Assembly (NCBI GenBank): GCA_037903355.1
Contig: JBAJFE010000026.1
Location: forward strand, 2,356,001-2,420,000
From: Trichuris trichiura
Taxonomy: Eukaryota > Nematoda > Enoplea > Trichinellida > Trichuridae
Direction of reading: 5' to 3'
Length of the DNA stretch: 64,000 nt
Positions 21,301 to 33,000 of this stretch are shown here, one piece after another. Position 1 is the stretch's first letter. Every line of letters begins with the position of its first letter. The position numbers and the translations under genes are program-made. The notes under the pieces were generated by a model. That model was given only the letters and a program-made list of their open reading frames with translations, ran no database searches and was not told where the DNA came from.

Positions 21301-24300
21301 GTTTGCCGTGCCGTACGCATTCACGAAGCAAATATTTTGCCACTTTTTTGTGGGACATCAGACCGGAAAAAATATCTCTTTTCCTTGCTCATCTCACTGA
21401 GAGGCACGTTAAAGTCGAGCTTTATTAAGTCGGGTTCCAATTGTAAGCTTAATGTTTCTGACACAAATTGACCGTAGTAACACAGAATTGAGTGCTAATT
21501 TGAATTAAGCAACCGCTAATCGTTGCTTAGCTTCGCACTGTAGGATAGAGGCAGTGAACTGTTGTCAACAAAGCAAACATCAAATAGATGAACTTGAACG
21601 TTTCCTTCTTGATTGAACTTTACTCCATGGTAACGTTCTGAACGAAAATACTTTGTAACCTGTCTCTTGCTCATTTTTACTTTTCATTAATATTTGCAAA
21701 ATATATGAACATGGATTTTAAAAGTTAATACAGCTGCAAGGAATGACTTATTAAAAGTACAATAGGAGGTCCACTTCTCTCAAAATTTACGTTTTGTGAA
21801 AGTTAACATTTACTCTCTTCATTTTAGGTAACAGAGTACTAATGTTGGAACAGCACTAGTTGGGCTTCTTGATGAAGTTTATCCTTACCTTTCTCAACAG
21901 CTAAGCATATCTTAATGCTTAATGAGAAACGTACCTACCGCTGCAATAATCGTGGCGATCAGCTTATCCTTTCCCGCTTAGCAATAATTACGGCTCCATT
22001 TCGCTCGAGCTATTAGTCGCTTATCTTTAGAAGTGAGCCATATGCGCAGTTATTGCACTCTTCAGTACACTTATTGTGTAGCCTCAATTAAACGTTAGAC
22101 ATGTAGGATTTCGTTTGCTTTTACGGAAACAAGCTGTCTATTAAACTTTGAACAATCTCAGGGAACAGTCTTTTCCCGTTCTGTGCCTTCATTACACAGA
22201 CACTGGAGATAAGAAAAGATTGTCCCCGCAAAGTGCGCCATAAAGTCTGAAGTTTAATAAACAGTTTGTTTCTGCGCGAAGGCCCATTTGAGCTTGCCAA
22301 TTCACAAGAAAGCAGTCAGTTACCACCTCTGAAGAGTGGTTTTAATGTTTACAGCCTATGAACTTATTTACCGTCCTGCCAGAAATGGAAATGGGAGAAC
22401 AACATAGACGCTTCGAACAGACTCCTAAATTCTTAACGTAATATCTCTTTCAAATTAGCCTCTAATTCATTCTACGCAATCAGAAATCACACAGTGATCA
22501 AACCCGTGTTGCGTCCAATTTGCTTATGTAGCAAAGGATTACGTACGCCATAAGTACACGTAAATTCTAACTTAATTTTATGAAAATTAATTACTTATCT
22601 ATCGATCCATGCTTAAGTTTCATTGTTCGAAGTGACTTATCCTCGTTGGTAGTAAGCATAAGCTGTAGTTAACGAATAAATACAGGCCCTCCGGATAGAT
22701 GGGTGCATTATATTATTAAGAAATATTCAAGCTTATTTCGCTCCGTTGTTCGCTTAGAGATATTAATATAATATGCTCTGTTGATAATATCATTGGAAAT
22801 TTCTTCCGGAGAGCTCGCACATTTGTACATTGATGCCAGAATAGGTTAGTTCCGAAGGAAGTGTGCCAACGGGAATCTATGCATGCATGCTGTTCTCACA
22901 ACTAGTACTAATTGTCGCCCATCCGTCGGTTGGGAGGTGATGTGCTTGTTCCTAAAAAACAGTTTATGTCTTGAACATGTTGAATTTAACTGTCCTTTTT
23001 AGGTTCACACTTTTCCTCTTCACAGAATGTTCAGATTCTTCCAATTGTTTACCTAAAACGCGTTTACGTTCAGTGAAGGATGGCGACTTAAAAGTAACAA
23101 AATTACCACTTGTCAAATCACCATAAGCTGATTTCAATGAAAAACCAAATTTGAACTTCATTGTCACTAATAATAGCCTGTTTTTATCATGGTTTGGCAC
23201 ACGTTTTTTCGGCATTAGAACGACATTCTTTTCTCGGTCTCAGGTCTTCATCTAATAGTAGTATAGAAACCATATCATTAACAGATGAATTGAAAACCAG
23301 TTGAGTTCAGGGGCAACTGAACTCAAATACGGTATTGAAGTGTTCTGTATTTTCTCTAGCAATTTGCTCATCCATTCGCTGGTAGGGCATTTTGAAGTTT
23401 AGTTACAGATAGACCAAAACAGGCCAAAAGTGTGAACTGAAGGTCAACTATGAAACAACCAAAGCCTGTTAAAAGACACCCAGTTTCCTTTATTTATGTT
23501 TATTTATTGTTGTTATCCTAATTGATGTCTTCCGGTTAGTGTAACTGTAAGATAGTGTGCTGTTCGGGATAGCTATCCAAGCGTCGAAATTGAAGTTTTT
23601 GAAGTGGTTGTAAAAACAGCTAAAAGGCAGGAGTTGTCTCATTGGAAATGAGTAATTTCCATACAGTCATCATTGACTTCGGAAAACAAACATGGATCAT
23701 TACAAAACACTTCAAGTGTAATCCACCGGCACCATTCATGAGCAGTCGGAAGAAAACGCGGATTAATATTGAAAGTAATTGTACCGCGAAAAATCGTTTT
23801 ATTTCTTTGTGCTCAGGCGATCCTCACGCGATGTCGATCTTTTCTGGCGTAAAAAGTTCAACTTGTTTCATTCCACTTAATGATTGGTAGAGCCTGAATG
23901 AAAAAAGATTGCTATCACGTGCATGAAATAACAAGTAATGTTATCTTAAGGTTGTTCTGCATTACTGTTTGTAAATACCGTAGATTAAACAACATTGTCA
24001 TTCACTGTGAAGACCCTTTGAGCAGTGAACGCTTTCTTTGCCAAAAAATTGAATAAACGAAATGATACTCATGAGAAAGAATCCATTAAACAGCAACAGA
24101 TAAGGGTTCAAAAACAGTTTAGTTGCGAAGGTGCAAAAATTGATCGAATGAATAAAAGGGTAGCGCTGCTGTCAGAAGTACAAGCGTTTTCGCGCCAGCG
24201 GGATGAAGTTGATATGAAAAAAATCCCTGCGCTTGTTATCAACTGAGAGCTTACGGTGTTAACTTTCCCTCACCAGCATCTCCTACTACCAAACTTCGTT

Positions 24301-25727
24301 TGCTTTATCAGCTTGGCCCAGATGTCGCTCACTTTTGAATATTTATTTCGTTTGATAAAATGGGAGTAAATTTTGAGAAGTTCACTTCTCTGATATCTGC
24401 CATTAAGAAACTACAAACGCGCACCAGCAATGTGAAATATTGAAAAAGTGACCTGATAAAGTGGGCTGTGACAATTCAATAACAAAGAGAATAAAATAAA
24501 ATAAATGTGGTATTTCTGAAAACTTAACACTTTGTAACTGGTTCGTAGAGCTTCACAGAAGTGATTTTTACTTACGGTGGTGCTTATTCAGAAAAAATAG
24601 TTTTTACGCCTGAACTTTTTGGATCCTAGCATCGACTATTTTAAGTGTTCACAAGGTGAGTAAACGAAAATGTTATTCTAAAAACGGGCCGAGATGAAGC
24701 CCGAAAACTCCAGGCATAAAAATTATTTTTTTCTGAACGGGCCTTAGTGTAAATAAAAGCGACGTGACGAAAAAGTTTTCATTTTATTTCAAAGTAACGA
24801 AATTTCCTTGTTGTAACAGGCGTAGAATGAACTAATGAAGTAGGCGAGGCATTGCCGACTATAACAGTGGAACGATTGAGTCCATAGAGAATAGCAATCC
24901 GTATTGTGAATAAAGATCTGACCTGCAAAAACCCCAAGAATTGACACAGAACTACCAACAGATATTGCTAACGCCTGCATCAGCTACAATCTCCCATTGC
25001 CATGAACTAAAACCATTTTCCTCTGTGTTAGGCAGGTTACAGTCTGAACTTTTGTTCTCAATTTTAAATGTTGATCTCCACCCAAAATGATAGGTGCGAT
25101 TTCACAGTCGTTAACAAGCTATTTAAATTAGCATGCTCGTAGCAACAGATTCGTTTAATTCAACAGGTTTATTTATGAAAATCAGTTATTGTTGCGTCAC
25201 ATAAGGCATGCCGCTACATTGGAAATACGTTGAATAGGTTTTGCTTTTGCATTTACCACGTGTTGCGTTGTTTCGGTTTCTTAACTGCCGAACAGTGTCT
25301 TGTTTCTATCTGGAAGCAATATCTGCTAGCATACTGGCGTTATCTACAGTGTATTAGCTTAATAAGGGAAATCTGGCCACTATTTGCAGCTGTCCTGAAC
25401 GTACGTAGCCTTACTTCCTTAAAGTATCAAATGATTAAGTGTTCGCCATTGTTATTTATAGCTTTATACCAGATGTGGCGCAGCCTCTTGTAATCAGCTG
25501 TTGTCTCACTTTTGTAAACGCAGGGTAATAAAAAGCTATTCTCGCTGATCAGCTTTGCAAATTAATCAGCCTACACTCATGTTTAAAAATTTGTTTTCCG
25601 TAACTAAAATTTATGCTTTACTATAAATCAAAAGCATTGAAGCCACTGCCATGTTGGAAAATGAACAAAGGTCCAAGCTTTTATTTGAATAAAGTTAACA
25701 GAGGAAGAAAGATAGTGATCCGGAAAA
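18346..25727. other. Long gene-poor spacer
   Basis: About 7.4 kb without a gene I can support. A minus-strand 83-codon ORF (22964-23215, basic, starting MPKKRVPNHDKN) and plus-strand ORFs at 23642-23890 and 24025-24246 (the last Lys/Gln-rich and coiled-coil-like) have no recognisable family and no clear splice partners. One foldback repeat (22126-22272) is annotated separately. The rest is A+T-rich single-copy-looking DNA. Confidence 0.5.
22126..22272. repeat. Foldback repeat with 23-base inverted arms
   Basis: The left arm GAAACAAGCTGTCTATTAAA (continuing CTT, 22126-22148) and the reverse complement of the right arm (22250-22272) differ at two of 23 positions. Inside, GGAACAGTCTTTTCC and the reverse complement of GAAAAGATTGTCCCC also pair imperfectly, so much of the 147-base unit can fold on itself. 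It shares no obvious core with the TTTCGGGTC-type elements and looks like a separate short MITE-like family. No protein is encoded. Confidence 0.5.
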
Positions 25728-26484
<757 letters not shown>

Positions 26485-27091
26485 GAAGAGTACCGCACGG
26501 TGGGATGCAAGTATGAAGTGATGGTTTCCGGTGCAACAATGCCACTAAAAATCAGCTAAGAGGAGAACATCGACGTCTGAAAAACTTAGCAAACGGAATA
26601 TACCGGCGCAATAGCGAATGTTCACAAAACAAAAAGCGAACACTTTGCCTTGTTAGCATATTTCCAATTTGCATTATTAAAAACAATAAATTATTCCTAT
26701 GCTTCAAATGAAAACTATAAAAGGCTATTCAAAGAAGAAAGCACCTCAACAAGGATAACTAAACGCGAATGATTTGCAAGTATTCTCACAAATGACTGTG
26801 CATGACATGTTGATGAAATCAATAATCCAACCGAGTTTTGCGTAAGCTTGTTTCATTTTGTTAATGCTTCTTATGCCCACATGTCGTGTTACTTTCTAGT
26901 TCAAGTTGTGTGAGTTATTTATTGCTTTAGTTTACTAGTATTTTAAACTTGTGTTGCATAAATGCTTTTCTATTGCTACAATAGCTTTTTCAGTGGGATT
27001 GATTGTTTTTATAGCATTCGCGTTTAAGGACAATGTTGCAAAGGGAAATATGATAGGGAACAATCTGATAAAGCATGATTAGAGATGGGAC
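26485..27091. promoter_or_regulatory. Divergent intergenic region between TRAPPC3 and the two-BTB gene
   Basis: These 607 bases separate two start codons facing away from each other, so promoters of both genes must lie here or in untranslated exons. No TATA box, initiator or repeat stands out. The region is A+T-rich. Use as a shared promoter is inferred only from gene orientation. Confidence 0.4.
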
Positions 27092-30000
27092 ATGTGCGTC
27101 CCGTTACAATGCAGAAAAAGCGAATTTACGATCGAAAGTCGCAAGTCATTTACGCGACACTTTGACAACGTAAGTTACGTCGTTGTTTGAAAATTTTAAT
27201 ATTCTGCAGTTTAGATTAATTGGAAATGACAACTTCGCTGATCTTGAGTTGCGCTCTAAGGACGGTTTATGTTTGCCAGCCCATTCGTGCATTTTAAGAT
27301 GCCGTGCGCCTGAATTTTTTTCTTGTAATGTTGGAGTGAACTTCGAACGCGAAAAAAGTACCAGTTGCTTCAACAAAACTGTCGTAAATGTTTCAACCAT
27401 GGATTCCGATTGCTTGACAAAATTTGTGCACTACGTGTATGCCAACTCTGATGACGCGGAAGCTGCGATTGTACCTGGAAGTGAAACAGTAGATTTAATT
27501 AATGAAGAAGCGCTCATTGGATCTTCGGAATCGCGGCAGAGTGCTCGTACTTACATCTGCGAAAGTTTTTCAACTAATATAGCATCATGGGATGATGCAT
27601 TTGGAGATATTAATAAGAGTGGGAACAGTTTTGAAATAATCAGTCAGTTCAAGCCAAGCGAATGTCTTTCGTCTGAAAATGCTGAATGCTTGGAAGACTG
27701 CATTCCAGGTAGCCTTGAGTTAAAAGAAAGTGCAGACGACGAAATTTCTCCAGCAGCTGTAAGCGTTGTACTGCAGGATGAAACTTTTCTATCGGGGGAT
27801 GACCATGCAGAAAAGCGCGAAAAAACGGAGACGTCTGACAGTCCCTTAGTTGAAACTCCAAAGGGTGCGTCCCTCTTCCCCCTGTTTTATACAATGGATT
27901 TCTCTCTAAGTGGGAACAACCAAATTTGTTCTAACGAAGTGTTACATGCATCCCTGCCGCGTTCCAGAAGCTCACGGTCTACGACGAAGTCCTGTTCATT
28001 AACTGTCGACTCTGCTCTGGCGAAACAGACGTCGGCAAACAGTTTTGACACCTTAGAAAGCGCAAAAGTGTTTTCCGCGGATACCTTTCCAAGCCTAAAA
28101 GCTTTATATACGCCTTGTTCAAGGCTTGGTGCCGACTTGCTTTCAATGTTCTGTAAAGGACAAGATTCAGATTGTATGGTGCTGGCAAAAACCAACCGGT
28201 TTAAAGCCCACAAGTGAGTGCACTTTTTCAGGTTTTTTGAAATTTATAAGTTCGTTTCGGATCGTTTGCAACCTTTAAAAATGATCCGATTGATGTTTGC
28301 AACCCACCTTAATGCCTTACAAAAGCGATTTGCAAGGTAAATTGGTTACTGTAAGCTGGTATTGCTTTGTTACTATCGTTTGCCCTGTAATGTCTTTGTG
28401 TAGTCTTTGGCAGTTTCCGTCATGGTCGTAATCCTCTCCGATTAGTTTTTTCTGTTCGCAGCTTTTGACCAGGCGTCAGATTATTGAAATAGTTCTGGCC
28501 GGTTAGCATTTCTTCGCGAACTCCCCGTTGTCTCATGTTTTGCCTTGCATCAGTTAAAAAATATGCAGTTGTTGTACCCGCAGGATAACAATGCGTTTCA
28601 GTCAATATTGCTATTCATGTAGTGTGTTATAAGCAAGGGGTGGCCATGTTGAGATCGATTTGAATTCGCGACGTCATTCCAGTACATTGAACCTGGTAGA
28701 GACATGAGCGTAGACGTAGTTCTGTCAGCAGGCCTTAGTCGTGTTTGATGTTGATCGCGTTTACATTTTCCTACCAGTTTTCGGTTGCTGCGAGTTTCGT
28801 GAATGACATTAGTCATACTCCGCGTTTTCGTGGTGTCCCGATGACTCATTTATGTGAATCAGGTGTTTCTTTTTAATGGTAAATGTTCTGACGTTTTGAT
28901 ACTTGGTTAGAATTGCTCGCAATGCCGTCTTCTGACAACCGTGCGAATGGACTAGTCCTGAAGTGGGACTTCAGGGATATGGAGATTCGGTCCAAAACAG
29001 TTGAACGCACTTTGGAGCCTCTCGTTAAACAGGTGACCACTTTATGCGCTACAAACAATGAACGGAAGGAAGCTCACGGTAAGAAGAAAGTTTCGGGTGT
29101 GAAAAAGGCCCATGTCTTGGTAGCTGCAGTAGAGAAAGCCATTTCTATGTTTCTTGAGAAGGGTGCAGAGATCCTGAACGAAAACCCAGAAGCCACTGAG
29201 CAGTTAGGCAATGCGTTAAACGAGGTGAAATCAACTGGTCGTGACATGGTGGATTCATCACGCGAATTTGCAGCGGATCCCACCTCTTCTAGTAGACGTG
29301 CGACGATGATAAAAGCTGCAAGAGCTTTATTGTCAAGCGTTACTCGCCTTCTAATTGTAGCAGATATGATTGATGTGCAATGTATTGTTCAAAGGATGCG
29401 AGATGCGCAGTCAACTCTGGATAACTTGAACAAGGCAACTAGTCAGCAAGAGGTTCAGGAGAGGTTCCGCGATTTCAAAAGGCAAATTGAAAATCTGGAC
29501 CACGACGCCAGTAGAAGAGCTGCAGATTTGAAAGATGCCAGTCAGTGCGATTCAATTCAGGCAGCTCGCGCTGTCCTGAAGACAACATGCCCAATGCTAC
29601 ACACTGCATGCAAGGCATACGTGCGTCATCCTGAAATAGACCCCGCGCGTCAAAATCGCGATTTTGCTTTGCAACAAATGAGCAAAGCGTTGACGAACAT
29701 TGAAAATGTTCTCAGTGGCCAAGATATTTCGCAATCCAATGGACTTTACGGAGACGCAGGATCTTTGGCTGCAGCACTAAATGAATTCGATCATCGTGTC
29801 TTCGTTGAACCGAGCAATTACAGTAGCAAGGCAGTTCGGCCTTCTTTGGAAGCTGAACTGGAGCGAATCATCAGTGGTGCTGCATTAATTGCCGATAGTA
29901 CTAATACTCGTGACGAGAGGAAAAGCAAAATTGTTCAAGAATGTAATGCCGTGCGACAAGCGTTGCAAGACTTGCTGACAGAATATGAAAAGAATGCAGG

Positions 30001-33000
30001 CGCAAAAGAACCATCGGAAAAGTTGGACCTTGCTTTGGCCAGCGTCGGGCATAGAACAAAGGATCTTCGTCGGCATTTGCGGCGAGCTGTTATTGACCAT
30101 GTGTCTGACAGTTTCCTGGATACTCAAATTCCATTGTTACTTCTTATCGACGCAGCCTCTCGTGGCAATATGGAAGAAACGGAGCAGAACGCTCGTACTT
30201 TCCTTGAACATGCAAAAAAGCTAGTTGAGGTTGCTGCAATGACTTGTAAAATGTGCAGCGAAGGGGATTACGTAAAGATTGTGAATTATGCTGCAATGCA
30301 AGTTGAGAAGTTGGCTCCGCAAGTGGTAAATGCTGCTCGTCTTCTTGCTGCTCGTCATAAAAGCAAACCAGCTCAAGAAAATATGGATGCCTTTAAGGAA
30401 GCGTGGGAAGAGCGTGTCCATTTGCTAACTTTGGCCGTTGATTCTATCATAACGCTCGATGACTTTTTGGCCGTCTCGGAAGCACATATCGTTGAAGACG
30501 TCAAAAATTGTATTCAAGCAGTGGTTCAAAAAGACGTTGACTTGTTAGATCATAGTGCAGGTGCTATTCGGGGTCGTTCACTTCGAGTATGTCAAGTCGT
30601 AGGTGCAGAAATGGAAATGAGGCCTTTGGATGCCTACTCCAATCGCGTAAAGCAAGCGGTTATTGTTTTACGCGATTCTGCAATTCCTCAGTTCGCTAGA
30701 AGAGCGGAAGTGGCGGTCGAAAAAATTAGCAAAAAGCCACCCGGACAAGTAGATGTCGACGAGTTCATAGATGTATGCGGGCTTGTCCATAAGGCAGTGC
30801 AGGACATTAGACACGCCGTGTTGATGAACCGTGATCCAGGAGATATAGATTCCGACGAAGAATACGAATATGAAAAGGACTCTGAAAAAGCATCTACCCT
30901 TGGTAGTAAGCAGCAAGAAGATAATAGACGTGAATTGATGCAACGATTACCGGAAGAAGAAAAGAAAAAAATTCAGGAGCAGATAGACGTTTTCAAAGTG
31001 GTGCAGCATAAATTCGAGCGTGAAGTAGCAAAGTGGGATGAAACAGGGAACGATATTGTTGTCCTGGCTAAGTACATGTGTATGATCATGTTGGAAATGA
31101 CTGATTTTACTCGCGGACGCGGTCCATTGAAAAATACTATGGATGTAATTAATGCTGCGAAGAAAATATCGGAAGCTGGATCGAAGCTGAATGCTTTGGC
31201 AAAACAGATTGCTGATGAGTGCGTTGAATCAGAGACGAAGAAAGACTTACTTGCCTACTTGCAAAGAATCACATTGTATTGTCATCAGTTAAATATAACG
31301 AGCAAGGTGAAAGCTGATGTACAACAAGTAGGCGACGAACTGATCGCCAGTGCCTTGGAGTCGGCTACTTCACTTATACAGTCGGCTAAGAATTTACTGA
31401 ATTCTGTTGTATTGACAGTGAAGTCTGCTTACATTGCTAGCACTAAGTATCCTTCGAAGAAAGCTAAGGAATCATCTTTGATAGTTTGGAAAATGCGCGC
31501 TCCGGGCAAGAAGCCGCTTGTACGTCATGATCCAGCTCCTCAACAGGCAAGAGGAATTATTCGTCGTGCGTCGCAGCGTCGGGAATTACAACCGATCAAA
31601 ATCTTGTCTGAGTTCTCCACTGCCGGCGATGTTTAGCAGCAGTATCCTTCACTTTTCCCTTCTATGATTCCAATAACGCGCTGTAAAAACGCCTTGTTTA
31701 ATTCTATGGGCTCTGTTAACGCCTGGTGCGTTTATTCGCCTATTGCACGCAGACGGCTTACTTACGGCATATGGTTATTCTCTGGCAAGAAGTAAACTTG
31801 TCTGTTAGCATTGCGTTAACACGCTGGTTATTTTGAGTGCGAGTTCCTAGTTGACTGGTTAAAACGCGAGCTGAAAATCTCTTTATATCGTCTCTTGTTT
31901 TATTGTTTCGAAACTTTCGTGCTGGCAATGCGACTCAGAGTTATTCGCGGTTCTGTTGAGTTTTCTTTGGTGCTGCTGTTGCTTTGAGGTAATTTTCTGT
32001 TTGAGCCTCGCCGTCCGAAGAATGCAGGTGCGTTTCTGCCAGGCATGTTTTCCATCTTGTTCTGCCTCTTCTGGCCAGCTTGTCGGTTTTCGTGTTCCAT
32101 ACTTAGGTCTAAACTAAAACATAATTATGTTCCGGTTTATGTTTAGGCAAGGGCAGAACAGGATGGCCGCCAAGCATGCATAGCTGAATGGATAGCCGAC
32201 CATGGCCCGCGATTTAAAAAAATAAATTAAGTCTAAACGTCCAAACGTTCTTGTCCTTATTTTCTTGATGGAGGAAAAATGTATGTGCACTTTGTTCCAG
32301 TCCTTATTTTCTTGATGGAAGAAAAATGTTTGTGCACTTTGTTCCAGCGAAAATTTAAATTTAAAGTGCTAGCTGTCATGAAAACATAGGAGTACTAAAA
32401 GCATTAATACATGCTGACTGCTTTGGCCGATGATGAAAGGAATTGTATTCATAAATATTCCCTTTTTGTGGAACGGAGTAAGGCATCCGTGCTTGATAAT
32501 TTTAGCAAAACGGCGGTATGTTTGCGCGGTAATTCAAATTTCGGTTTGCGTTGTTGAAAAAAAGAGTAAAATAAGTTGCATAAAACATCAGGTACTAATA
32601 ATTTCTAAGGACATTTAATTCCCTATTTAGATGGAAGGCTAATCGATTTTCTTGTAGATGCATTCTGGCTGCCGCGAGTCCTTACTTTTCAACTGCTTTT
32701 TCCGAAAGATGGGCCGAAAATTCTGGAGAACCAATTCTAGATTTGTCAGCGTAAGTGAAATGTGCATTAGTTGTTCGCAGCACTGCTTTTGCTATAGTTT
32801 TAGCAATGAAGTTGTTGAATTCATGTTGATTTTCGTTTACGGAGGAGTGCTGGACGTTCCTGACGCTGTGAATCTCTTTGAGTTACATCGTTTAGCAGAC
32901 TTTCTTCATTTACATATGCTTAAAGAATTGGCTGTGTTGGAAATTCGAGCAGTTCATTGTCACTATTTCCATCAAGTTAGGATGAGCATTTCGAACTTTA

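Noticed and set aside
22964..23215. 83-codon basic minus-strand ORF starting MPKKRVPNHDKN
   Set aside because: ATG start and basic composition, but no recognisable family, no splice partners and an isolated position in a gene desert; length is within chance expectation.
23642..24246. Two plus-strand ORFs (82 and 73 codons), the second Lys/Gln-rich
   Set aside because: No family resemblance; the second begins at GTG rather than ATG; I could not join them with convincing splice sites.
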